Positions 1-6,860 are shown, numbered from the stretch's first letter. The stretch: DNA of 16,985 bases from an uncultured Lachnospiraceae bacterium (GCA_934338765.1 CAKRHL010000029.1:1-16985); one strand, 5' to 3'. The notes: a model not told the origin generated them from the sequence alone. Program-made: numbers and translations.

Positions 1-490
1 GGTAAGATGTATGACTTCCGTTTGTGTTACTGTAATTGCCGGAAGTCTGGTTCCAGCTGGCCTGATTGTCTGAGTCGGAATTTTGCTGCCAGTTATTACT
101 GGTATTTTGTCCGGAAGCCTGATTCCAGCCGCCATTTTCTGGTGAACCGGAATTTTGTGAACCGGGCATTTTGTGCCAGCCATTTTGTGAACCGGAAGTA
201 TACTGGGTGGAAGGATCATCCTGTGTATGTCTGGATGTCTGATATAACTGAGGGGCATCGGCTGCGTGGGATCTGGCACTGTCCCCGTAAGAAATGTCTC
301 CGGTACCGTCATTTTTGATCTGATCGGCAATATCTTCCGGAGAACCAAGTTCTTTTAGTACATCCTGTTCATGATCTTCTCCGGCATCGACAAAATAATC
401 TTCATAATAGTGAAGCGCCTGTTTGCGTTCCTCCTCCGGAAGATCTGCCAGTAACCGGCTTAAATCTCCTAAAAATTCATATTTGGTCAT
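1..490 (-). CDS. HAAS (DUF1700)-type protein, partial at its 3' end
   Basis: An open frame of 163 codons runs from an ATG at 490-488 off the left edge of the window, so the C-terminus is missing. GGAG lies just upstream of the start. Residues 1-62 (beginning MTKYEFLGDLSRLLADLPEE, with YYEDYFVDAGE and SPEDIADQIK further on) match the N-terminal helical domain of DUF1700/HAAS proteins. They are clearly paralogous to the same region of the protein at 1996-3408. From about residue 65 the sequence becomes Ser/Asn/Gln/Gly-rich, with repeated GSQN and GGWNQ-like stretches. By analogy with the paralog, membrane helices are expected beyond the window edge, but they cannot be seen. The gene starts 22 bases after the PadR gene at 513-845 and is almost certainly cotranscribed with it. 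In this family HAAS proteins are typically partners or targets of the adjacent PadR regulator; the exact role is unknown. Confidence 0.85.
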   Translation of the reverse strand, partial: MTKYEFLGDLSRLLADLPEEERKQALHYYEDYFVDAGEDHEQDVLKELGSPEDIADQIKNDGTGDISYGDSARSHAADAPQLYQTSRHTQDDPSTQYTSGSQNGWHKMPGSQNSGSPENGGWNQASGQNTSNNWQQNSDSDNQASWNQTSGNYSNTNGSHTSY

Positions 491-512
491 AATTCTCCTC
501 ATTTCTTTTCAT

Positions 513-845
513 TTATTGATTTGTGTCTGTTGATGTGTGCAACAGCAGTTGACTGATCTTATGGGAATAACTGTGCCATTCCTGCCGATAGAGGTTTAAT
601 TGTACCCTGCCTTGTTCGGTAATCTGATAGTACCGGCGGTTTCGCCCGCCGCACTCTCTGTCATATACAGAAAGGCAGTCATCCTTCTGTAGTCTTCGGA
701 GAACAGGATAGAGTGTTGATTCCGAAACATCTATAACAGATCGTACATCATGTGTGATCTTATAGCCATAGGTTCCCTCGGAAGACCGTTCCACAACGGC
801 AAGCACAATGGCATCTAATAATGCAGAGCCAGTGTTAAATACCAT
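513..845 (-). CDS. PadR-family transcriptional regulator (compact paralog)
   Basis: This 110-residue protein has the normal size and layout of a minimal PadR repressor. Residues 8-85 form the winged helix: the LDAIVLAVVE first helix, GYKI, a recognition-helix region VSESTLYPVLRRLQ, and a wing with GGRNRRYYQITEQGR. The remaining ~25 residues would form the C-terminal dimerisation helix. It begins MVFNTG, aligning with MMFNTS in the giant PadR at 3503-6631, so the two are paralogs. The start is supported by AAAGGAG five to six bases upstream. A consensus promoter and two palindromes lie within 100 bases upstream, which fits the autorepression usual in PadR regulators. The HAAS gene follows after 22 bases. 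The inducing signal is unknown. Confidence 0.93.
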   Translation of the reverse strand: MVFNTGSALLDAIVLAVVERSSEGTYGYKITHDVRSVIDVSESTLYPVLRRLQKDDCLSVYDRECGGRNRRYYQITEQGRVQLNLYRQEWHSYSHKISQLLLHTSTDTNQ

Positions 846-878
846 GAAAAACTCCTTTCATATTGTTTGATGTTTTTT

Positions 879-898
879 GCATATATAATACTATATGC
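879..898. promoter_or_regulatory. Palindrome in the padR leader, candidate operator
   Basis: A perfect 7-bp inverted repeat GCATATA with a 6-base spacer and TATATGC. It lies just downstream of the predicted transcription start of the compact padR gene and before its ribosome binding site. Its position and AT-rich character fit a PadR autoregulatory operator. Binding is inferred. Confidence 0.5.
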
Positions 899-912
899 TA
901 TATAATATGGTG

Positions 913-943
913 ATATTATACGCTGTATAATATGTCCTGTCAA
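913..943 (-). promoter_or_regulatory. Consensus sigma-A promoter of padR-HAAS, overlapping a palindrome
   Basis: On the minus strand a perfect TTGACA (943-938) is followed by exactly 17 bases and a perfect TATAAT (920-915). An 8-bp perfect inverted repeat (ATATTATA, 5-base spacer, TATAATAT, 913-933) covers the -10 box and half of the spacer. A repressor bound there would block RNA polymerase, so autoregulation by the encoded PadR is the simplest reading. So perfect a promoter usually means strong transcription that needs repression. Confidence 0.82.
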
Positions 944-982
944 GATATATGTGTGTTTTTATGTGATGGGTATTTTACGGGG

Positions 983-1030
983 AAAAAAAGACTTCCCATA
1001 CCCGGATGCTGGGGGCTGGAAAGTCTTTTT
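983..1030 (-). terminator. Rho-independent terminator after the DUF4097-like gene
   Basis: On the minus strand AAAAAGACTT pairs with AAGTCTTTTT, extended by CC/GG pairs and closed by a ~20-base C- and G-rich loop, and ends in a run of seven T. It starts 15 bases after the stop of the DUF4097-like gene. It separates the two PadR modules into separate transcripts. Confidence 0.85.
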
Positions 1031-1045
1031 AGCGTAATATTTAAT

Positions 1046-1951
1046 TTACTGTTCAAAAGAAATGGATGCATTACCCTTTGACGCATCTACTGCAACGGTA
1101 CCATATGGTTCTGGATCGTCCTTTGTGTTGGCGACAGCAGAATCGTGAATCGTGAGATTTGGTGCTGCTGCAGGGAATGTGTAATTGGCACGACTGCCAT
1201 ATAAGCAGGCTTCAATGTTACCACGATTACTCTGTAAGGTTGTACTTCCCGTCATTTTACCGTAGAGAGTAATGCCTCCGCGCTTATTTGCAAGTGTAGT
1301 GTTGTTCATGGCATTTTCTTTGGAAGCACCGGATGTACCAATGCTCATACGGTTGTTGGCAGATATATTGCCTCCCATAGTGATCTTTGATGAAGATACA
1401 TCAAGGGTACCATCGACAGAAATGGCCGCATTATCGGTTGTAAGTGTGTTAACCTTCAAATCGCCGTTTTTTACATTGATATTAACCTTGCTGGCAATTA
1501 AGGCATCACAGGTAATATCACAGCGATTGGTGTTGATAGTGATCTGATCCAGATTTGCATCCGGAGGGATTACAAGAACATAGCTGCCGTAACCGCAGAT
1601 CCATTTGGAAGGTACATTGAACTTCATGCCCAGGACATTTGCAGTTCTTTTGGCTTCAGTGGCACCTGCATATAAGATGCCATTTAATACATAACCATCA
1701 AACTGGCCACTGCCGGACAGGTCAAAATTTTCCCCGGTTTTAATAGATATCTTACTGGAAAACAGATTTAACTCAATCGAGCGCACATCACCGGCTTGTA
1801 CATCGTTGATGGAGGCAGCTCCCTCCGGAATATTCTGACCTGAGAAGATTGCAGGAATTGAGGATGGACCGCTGCCCATAACAAAGCCTGCGACCATAAC
1901 CAAAATTCCGATGATGCCGATTGCAATGATGATTTTAATTTTATTATTCAT
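1046..1951 (-). CDS. Membrane-anchored DUF4097-like beta-strand repeat protein
   Basis: The protein has 301 residues from the chosen start. An in-frame ATG four codons earlier (1963) has no ribosome binding site, while ATGGAG lies six bases before the ATG at 1951. Residues 5-26 are one strongly hydrophobic segment, a signal anchor or uncleaved signal peptide. The rest is exported and has short alternating beta-type repeats (for example DVRSIELNLFSSKISIKTG, ITINTNRCDITCD, VNINVKNGDLKVNTL, NISANNRMSIGTSG). This is the pattern of the DUF4097/DUF2807-type putative adhesin fold, a right-handed beta solenoid. The gene is last in the PadR-HAAS-DUF4097 order, 44 bases after the HAAS gene and just before a terminator. 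PadR, HAAS and DUF4097 genes commonly sit together in Firmicutes. The biochemical role is unknown; sensing at the cell envelope is only a guess. Confidence 0.8.
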   Translation of the reverse strand: MNNKIKIIIAIGIIGILVMVAGFVMGSGPSSIPAIFSGQNIPEGAASINDVQAGDVRSIELNLFSSKISIKTGENFDLSGSGQFDGYVLNGILYAGATEAKRTANVLGMKFNVPSKWICGYGSYVLVIPPDANLDQITINTNRCDITCDALIASKVNINVKNGDLKVNTLTTDNAAISVDGTLDVSSSKITMGGNISANNRMSIGTSGASKENAMNNTTLANKRGGITLYGKMTGSTTLQSNRGNIEACLYGSRANYTFPAAAPNLTIHDSAVANTKDDPEPYGTVAVDASKGNASISFEQ

Positions 1952-1995
1952 GCGATACTCCATTCTGAAACAATGATCTGTTTCTGACTATCAAA

Positions 1996-3408
1996 TTATT
2001 TGAGAGCAAGACGGGCAAGTCTTGCTTTGATTCCGTTGAATAAAACTTTGACGCTGAAATAGGCACCGGGAAGGATCCTTGTTGCCAGCTTGTAGCCAAG
2101 AAAGCACAATCCACAACCGGCTGCAAACAAGAATAATACACAGCCCAAAGTAAAGATACCCGTAGAAATCCGAACGGAGAGTAAGGCTAACAACGTCAGA
2201 GCAATGGATGACAGACTTGCAGCGAAACAGCCTATGCCGGCAAGGATACATCCGATGACAGCACCTGCGCCCAGGAGAAAAACTCCGAGGATAATGCCCA
2301 CAAAGGTCAGCCAGATAGGGCATGTGATCAGCAGTACAATTCCAATGACCATTTTTTTAGAGCTGCTGTATCTTTCGGCGTTATTTGCTTTTTCAATCGC
2401 AGCATTTCTTTTTGCTTCCGCCTTCGATAATTTTTTGTCTACCTTAGAAGTAGTGGAATTGATTGATTTAATATCAACCTTTGTTTTATTGCGTTTTTCC
2501 AATTCTTCTTCAGCCTTTTTCTTGTCTTCCTCTGTGTCATCACGGAAGATGGAATTACGCATGGAAGAGCTTTTCGATGGTTGATCTGTCGTTTTTGCGG
2601 CCGCTGTGGCGGTTGTCTGTTGAGAAGAGACGGAGGACTGGGCAGACGGTTGACTGATACCCGGCTGGGTTATTGTCTGTGGTCTCTGAACAGATGCTGT
2701 CTGTGGAGCACCATTGCCAGCTGTCTGTGCCGCCTGTGTAACTGCTGTAGTGGCTGAGGGATTAGGAGCAGTCTGTCCTGCAAAAGGAGCAGAAGCAATA
2801 GAAGCGGCAGTCTGCGCAGGAGTCGGTGAAACCGAAATGGCAGCTGCGGCCTGTGCCGGTGTCTGCGGCATGGAAATAGAAGCTGCAGCCTGAGCCGGTG
2901 TCTGTGGTGTGGAAATAGGAGCTGCCGTCTTTGCCGATGTTGGATTCTGGTTATATGCGGCTGCAGTGGAAGGTCCGGAAACCGGATTGACTGCAGGATT
3001 GGTCTGCGGCTGTGTAGGAGGAACAGAAGATTTTGTTCTTACCGTTGGTGTTTGCGTCACAAATCCGGTCGAGGTAGCCATGGATGCATTTTTTTGTGCC
3101 TGAGCTGCCAGTTTTCTGGAATATACAGGTGGTTTACCTGCGGCCGCCTGTGCTCGTGCAGCAGCGGCACGTTTCTCTTCCTCCTGAACCGTTGCCTGGG
3201 CCGCAGCCTTTTGACGCTGTAAAGAAGCCTCGCGCAGCTGTTCGGCAATATAGGCAGGAGAAATAAAATCACGAATGATCTCCTGTTCCTTTTCAGGACC
3301 TGCATCAGCAAAATAATCTTCATAGTATTCCATCGCCTGTTCCACTTCTTCCTGAGGCAGATCAGCGATCAAACGACTTAAATCGCCTAAAAATTCAAAT
3401 TTTGTCAT
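1996..3408 (-). CDS. HAAS (DUF1700)-domain membrane protein with long low-complexity linker
   Basis: The protein has 470 residues and three parts. Residues 1-62 (MTKFEFLGDLSRLIADLPQE, YYEDYFADAG, SPAYIAEQL) are the helical HAAS/DUF1700 domain. Residues 63-280 are low complexity, rich in Ala, Pro, Gln, Thr and Ser, with three tandem copies of a 13-residue unit near 164-202. Residues 285-350 are highly charged and probably helical or coiled coil. Residues 353-440 contain three or four hydrophobic membrane segments, followed by a basic C-terminal tail. Ordinary DUF1700 proteins are about 180-350 residues, so the linker is an expansion. GGGGAGG precedes the start. The gene lies 94 bases downstream of the giant PadR gene, and that gap holds two hairpins. 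The likely role is a membrane partner of the PadR system; no enzymatic motif is visible. Confidence 0.82.
   Translation of the reverse strand: MTKFEFLGDLSRLIADLPQEEVEQAMEYYEDYFADAGPEKEQEIIRDFISPAYIAEQLREASLQRQKAAAQATVQEEEKRAAAARAQAAAGKPPVYSRKLAAQAQKNASMATSTGFVTQTPTVRTKSSVPPTQPQTNPAVNPVSGPSTAAAYNQNPTSAKTAAPISTPQTPAQAAASISMPQTPAQAAAAISVSPTPAQTAASIASAPFAGQTAPNPSATTAVTQAAQTAGNGAPQTASVQRPQTITQPGISQPSAQSSVSSQQTTATAAAKTTDQPSKSSSMRNSIFRDDTEEDKKKAEEELEKRNKTKVDIKSINSTTSKVDKKLSKAEAKRNAAIEKANNAERYSSSKKMVIGIVLLITCPIWLTFVGIILGVFLLGAGAVIGCILAGIGCFAASLSSIALTLLALLSVRISTGIFTLGCVLFLFAAGCGLCFLGYKLATRILPGAYFSVKVLFNGIKARLARLALK
2800..2919 (-). repeat. Tandem 13-residue coding repeat in the HAAS protein
   Basis: Three consecutive units of about 39 bp encode PISTPQTPAQAAA, SISMPQTPAQAAA and AISVSPTPAQTAA (residues 164-202), with a partial fourth copy after them. 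The DNA copies resemble each other closely enough to suggest duplication within the linker. Confidence 0.8.
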
Positions 3409-3423
3409 GTTTTCCTCCCCTTT

Positions 3424-3477
3424 TTGTATAAAACCTTATTTTATACAAGTATCCATTGCCAAAGAGCAATGGATACT
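3424..3477 (-). other. Two adjacent perfect hairpins between the giant padR and HAAS genes
   Basis: Reading the minus strand, AGTATCCATTGC and GCAATGGATACT form a perfect 12-bp stem with a 6-base loop (3448-3477). Directly after it, TTGTATAAAA and TTTTATACAA form a perfect 10-bp stem with a 5-base loop (3424-3448). The two share one base. Neither is followed by a T run on the coding strand, so they do not look like terminators. The HAAS ribosome binding site starts a few bases later. They may set mRNA stability, processing or relative expression of the two genes. Confidence 0.75.
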
Positions 3478-3502
3478 ATGAATAGATATGCATTTATATC
3501 GT

Positions 3503-6500
3503 TTATTTATTGTTATCTTCGTTGGAGATCAAGTGTGCCTGTAACAGACGACGCTTGAAATCATCCATAGGAGCTTCTTCAGGTTCTGCAGCAGGTGCAG
3601 ATTCCGGCTCCTGCTTTGGTGTAACGACTGCCTTTGTTTCTACAGATTTTGCTTCTACCGGCTTTGCCTCTGTAGGTTTTGTGCTGATAGCTTTTGCCTC
3701 TAAAGGTTTTGTGATAGTAGCGGTGGTTTCCACAGGCTTTGCGTTTGGTGCAGCAGCCTTTTCTTCGAAGGACTTGCCTGCTTCCGGCTTATGAGCATGT
3801 GATTCTGCATCAGGAGAAACAGTCTCTTTTGACTCTGATACCGGAGTTTCTGAGGACGCACCGGCGAGTGGCTGAGAGCTGGAAACCATTCTCTGCTTGA
3901 AAATCTTTGGTGTAGCGGATTTATTCGGCTTTCCTTCCATCAAAAGATCTGCTAATCCACCGACAGCATCATCATCAGTCACCTCGCGGTAGTTGGATCT
4001 GGAAACAGGTCTTGACTGCGAATTTTCAGCTTTTGGCACCGGTCCAACAGGTCTGGAAGAAGAAAATGCCCGAACCGGATTGGAAGAAGAGAATGCCCGC
4101 AGAGGCGTTGATGAAGAAAATGCCCGTATCGGATTGGATGAAGAGGTCTGCTTTGGCAGAGGAACAGAACTTGACATTGCAGAAATGTCTGCAGCAGTAG
4201 CTCTGAACTCATCGGCAGCAGAACGACTTGATTTACGTCCTTTTTTCTTGGAAGAGGAGTTATCCTCTTTCAGAAGATCTACGAGACTGTTGACGGAATC
4301 ATCACTGCCCGTGTTGCGGACTTCCTGCATTCTTGAGGAAGAAGTAGGAAGTGGTGAAGACTCTGATTTTGCTCTGACCTGACTTGGTACAGGCACAGGA
4401 GTAGAGGATGATCTCGGAGTATCGGCAATAAGCTCTTTTGGAATATTTTTCTTTTTATTACGTCCAAAGAATCCACGCTTCTTTGGCTGATCGTCGTCTT
4501 TCAGTAAGTCTACAAGACTGTTGACAGAATCATCTGTTTCTTTGTTACGGACTTCTGTATAACGAACAGGGGTCGAAGAAGACTCCTGCGTATTTGTATC
4601 GCTGGCAGCTGTATCAGATGCTTCTGCATCTGCAGGATTTAACATAGCAGCAACCGCATTGATATCGTTAATATTTAAATTGGCGGAAGCTTCTTCTGTT
4701 GCTGCCTTTGGCTCCGGATGAGCTTCCATAACGGATTCGAAAGAACGTAACTGTGTGAGCATACTTTCCAATGCATTGATCGTAGCAATATCAGATACGG
4801 AGCTTTCAAGTTCCGGAAGGTCATCTTCGGCTGTTTCATCAGAATCCCCCATAGCCATTTCTGCAAGGAAGTCGGCCTCGTCATCTTCTACAGGTTCATT
4901 AGCGGCATCGGATGCCGGTTCTGTAGAGATCAATTCCTCCACAGGAGCATTCATATCAATCGTTTCTGTGGCAAGCTCATCGGCAGGTTCCTGATAAACA
5001 GGCTGTTCTGCATTCATATTGATCGTTTCTGTAGCAAGTTCATCGGCAGGTTCCTGATAAACAGGCTGTTCTGCATCCATATTGATCGTTTCCGTAGCCG
5101 GTTCATTTGCAGGCTCCTGATAAACAGGTTCCGGTGCAATGGTCTGAGTTTCCGGCTGCGCTTCCATGACAGGAACAGGTTCTGCAGCAGACTCCTGATA
5201 AACAGGCTCCGATGCAATGTCCTGGGTTTCCGGTTGTGCCTCCATAACAGGAACAGGCTCTGCAACAGGTTCCTGATAAACAGGCTCCGGTGCAATGGTC
5301 TGGGCTTCCGGCTGTGCCTCCATAACAGGAACAGGCTCTGCAACAGGCTCCTGATAAACAGACTCCGATGCAATGGCCTGAGCTTCCGGCTGTGTCTCCA
5401 AAACAGGAGCAGGCTCTGCAGCAGGTTCCTGATAAACAGGTGTCTGCTGTGGAACAGCATCAGCAGGAGCGTCATTATATGAAATAAATGATGATGACGG
5501 AATATTCTCGAATTCGAATAAATCGCCATCAGAAGAAAATCCCATATCATCTGATGTTACGGAATCATCATCACCTATAGAAAAGTCAAAATCCATCATA
5601 GCGTCGGATGCTCCTCCGATATGGAAAGAGTCATCAGCGGCCGCAGCATTTTGCTGCTGTAAGGTTGCCGGATTGATCTGTGGTGTTGCATTCATAACAG
5701 GAACCGGCTGAGGCTCAGAGACAGGAGTAACCTGAGGAGCCACGTTCATAGCAGGAACCGGCTGAGGCTCAGAGACAGGAGTAACCTGAGGAGCCACGTT
5801 CATAGCAGGAACCGGCTGAGGCTCAGAAACAGGAGTAACCTGAGGAGCCACGTTCATAGCAGGAACCGGCTGAGGCTCAGAGACAGGAGTAACCTGAGGA
5901 GCCACGTTCATAGCAGGAAGCGGCTGAGACTCAGAAACAGGAGTAACCTGAGGAGCCACGTTCATAGCAGGAACCGGCTGAGACTCAGAAACAGGAGTAA
6001 CCTGAGGAGCCACGTTCATAGCAGGAACCGGCTGAGGCTCAGAAACAGGAGTAATCTGAGGAGTCACGTTCATAACAGGAACCGGCTGAGGGTCAGAGAC
6101 AGGAGTAACCTGAGGAGCCACGTTCATAACAGGAACCGGCTGGGAACCGGATACAGGAACAGCCTGAGGAGCCGCATTCATAGCGGGTACCGGCTGGGAA
6201 CCGGAAGCCGGTGGTGCTGTATTCATAACAGGAACCGGCTGAGGCTGTGATGTGGAAGCTGTCTGTGGCTGAGGTGCCGGTGTCGGCGCAGCAGCCTGAG
6301 GTGCCGCAGCTCCGTTCATCAGAAGTGAGCTGGCGCCCTGCAGATAACTGTTCCAGGTTTGCTGACAATATGTAAGATGCTCACGTCCGGCATCTGTAAT
6401 CTTATAAAAACGACGACTGCGGCCACCGATATCCTTATGATAAACTTCCAGATAGCCATCAGCCTGCATCTGCTTTAACAAAGGATAGAATGTATTCTCC

Positions 6501-6631
6501 GGTACATCAATCTTAGAACGGACATTCTGGACAATCTTAAAGCCCGAAATGCCCTCAGGCGTGCTGGCCACAATTGATAAAATAACTGCATCGAGTATTA
6601 ACTCACTGGTGTTAAACATCATAACATTCAT
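3503..6631 (-). CDS. PadR-type regulator with a giant repeat-rich C-terminal tail
   Basis: Of 1042 residues, only about 4-105 are a PadR winged helix: MMFNTSELILDAVILSIVAS, GFKIVQNVRSKIDVPENTFYPLLKQM, then GGRSRRFYKITDAGREHL. The rest looks largely disordered. Residues 130-324 are eleven 18-residue Pro-rich units. Residues 335-385 are acidic (DFDFSIGDDDS). Residues 398-563 hold seven PVYQEP-type units. Three copies of a (D)DSVNSLVDLLK-like motif lie near 691, 768 and 881, and a SSSNPIRAF-type repeat spans 830-862. An Ala/Lys/Glu-rich end finishes with DDFKRRLLQAHLI. The frame is intact, with no stop or frameshift. Usual PadR proteins have 100-200 residues. The start is ambiguous: ATG 6631 has AAGGA five bases upstream, whereas ATG 6622 (codon 4) aligns with the compact paralog. 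HAAS and DUF4097-like genes follow on the same strand. DNA binding is probable; the tail function is unknown, perhaps partner binding at the membrane or condensation. Confidence 0.88.
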   Translation of the reverse strand: MNVMMFNTSELILDAVILSIVASTPEGISGFKIVQNVRSKIDVPENTFYPLLKQMQADGYLEVYHKDIGGRSRRFYKITDAGREHLTYCQQTWNSYLQGASSLLMNGAAAPQAAAPTPAPQPQTASTSQPQPVPVMNTAPPASGSQPVPAMNAAPQAVPVSGSQPVPVMNVAPQVTPVSDPQPVPVMNVTPQITPVSEPQPVPAMNVAPQVTPVSESQPVPAMNVAPQVTPVSESQPLPAMNVAPQVTPVSEPQPVPAMNVAPQVTPVSEPQPVPAMNVAPQVTPVSEPQPVPAMNVAPQVTPVSEPQPVPVMNATPQINPATLQQQNAAAADDSFHIGGASDAMMDFDFSIGDDDSVTSDDMGFSSDGDLFEFENIPSSSFISYNDAPADAVPQQTPVYQEPAAEPAPVLETQPEAQAIASESVYQEPVAEPVPVMEAQPEAQTIAPEPVYQEPVAEPVPVMEAQPETQDIASEPVYQESAAEPVPVMEAQPETQTIAPEPVYQEPANEPATETINMDAEQPVYQEPADELATETINMNAEQPVYQEPADELATETIDMNAPVEELISTEPASDAANEPVEDDEADFLAEMAMGDSDETAEDDLPELESSVSDIATINALESMLTQLRSFESVMEAHPEPKAATEEASANLNINDINAVAAMLNPADAEASDTAASDTNTQESSSTPVRYTEVRNKETDDSVNSLVDLLKDDDQPKKRGFFGRNKKKNIPKELIADTPRSSSTPVPVPSQVRAKSESSPLPTSSSRMQEVRNTGSDDSVNSLVDLLKEDNSSSKKKGRKSSRSAADEFRATAADISAMSSSVPLPKQTSSSNPIRAFSSSTPLRAFSSSNPVRAFSSSRPVGPVPKAENSQSRPVSRSNYREVTDDDAVGGLADLLMEGKPNKSATPKIFKQRMVSSSQPLAGASSETPVSESKETVSPDAESHAHKPEAGKSFEEKAAAPNAKPVETTATITKPLEAKAISTKPTEAKPVEAKSVETKAVVTPKQEPESAPAAEPEEAPMDDFKRRLLQAHLISNEDNNK
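3935..4561 (-). repeat. Three dispersed copies of a DDSVNSLVDLLK-type coding motif
   Basis: Within the giant PadR tail the sequences EVRNKETDDSVNSLVDLLK (residues 693-711, copy at 4499-4561), EVRNTGSDDSVNSLVDLLK (770-788, copy at 4268-4330) and EVTDDDAVGGLADLLMEG (883-900, copy near 3935-3991) recur. The first two are followed by Lys/Arg-rich stretches. The motif reads as a short acidic amphipathic helix inside disordered sequence, typical of a linear partner-binding element. Confidence 0.8.
4064..4144 (-). repeat. 27-bp coding repeat, SSSNPIRAF units
   Basis: Three consecutive 9-residue units, SSSNPIRAF, SSSTPLRAF and SSSNPVRAF, plus a degenerate fourth (SSSRPVGP), in the giant PadR tail at residues 830-864. 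They are Ser-rich with a regularly spaced Arg and Phe. Confidence 0.85.
4943..5440 (-). repeat. Coding repeat array with PVYQEP units (26 then 21 residues)
   Basis: Seven units each start with (P/S)VYQE. Four have 26 residues (of the type PVYQEPVAEPVPVMEAQPEA plus six more) and three have 21 residues (PVYQEPADELATETINMNAE plus one). They cover residues 398-563 of the giant PadR. The units are acidic and Pro-rich, each with one Tyr at the same place. The stepwise change of unit length suggests two separate rounds of expansion. Confidence 0.88.
5660..6244 (-). repeat. Eleven-unit 54-bp tandem coding repeat
   Basis: Units encode the 18-residue consensus PQPVPAMNVAPQVTPVSE. The array covers residues 130-324 of the giant PadR. 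Central units are almost identical at DNA level: the plus-strand phrase gaggagccacgttcata recurs at 54-base spacing with only rare changes. Outer units are more diverged, as expected when an array grows by slippage or unequal crossing-over from its middle. All units keep the frame. Confidence 0.93.
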
Positions 6632-6650
6632 CCCTTTCCTTTTCGGAGTA

Positions 6651-6678
6651 CATATTATTCAGAATTACGAACAATATG
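6651..6678. promoter_or_regulatory. Dyad upstream of giant padR, candidate operator
   Basis: CATATTATTC and GAACAATATG form 10-bp arms with one mismatch around an 8-base spacer, about 20 bases upstream of the giant PadR start codon. The half-site CAATATG recurs at 6851-6857. This fits an autoregulatory PadR operator or a leader hairpin; neither can be decided by eye. Confidence 0.4.
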
Positions 6679-6828
6679 CCTTCTGTCTTACTCTTTCCCT
6701 CTGATCATGTCTTATAATAATTTTGTTGATATTCAGACATATCTTTACATATTTTCTCTAAATACATTATCGTACGGATCGTGAAATAATGCAAGTGACG
6801 AAAATATACAATTTTTTATAACGAATGT

Positions 6829-6860
6829 TGTCAATATTGCCTATTGCCAACAATATGACA
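6829..6860 (-). promoter_or_regulatory. Possible -35 box within an imperfect inverted repeat
   Basis: TTGACA on the minus strand (6834-6829) sits inside an imperfect inverted repeat, TGTCAATATTG paired with CAATATGACA with one bulged base. A -10 box at proper distance is weak (TTGTAT at 17 bases; TATATT only at 20), so it may be the giant padR promoter or simply an operator. Confidence 0.35.

Noticed and set aside
7..318. Plus-strand 103-codon frame at the left edge
   Set aside because: It is antisense to the HAAS reading frame at 1-490, which has family similarity and a ribosome binding site; the plus-strand product resembles nothing.
5014..5550. Open frames on both strands across the repeat arrays
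   Set aside because: They are by-products of repeated DNA in other frames; their products are Leu/Arg/His-rich and lack ribosome binding sites.
5660..6244. CRISPR-like regular repeat at 54-base spacing
   Set aside because: Repeats are contiguous without unique spacers and keep a single coding frame for an 18-residue unit; no cas genes are near.
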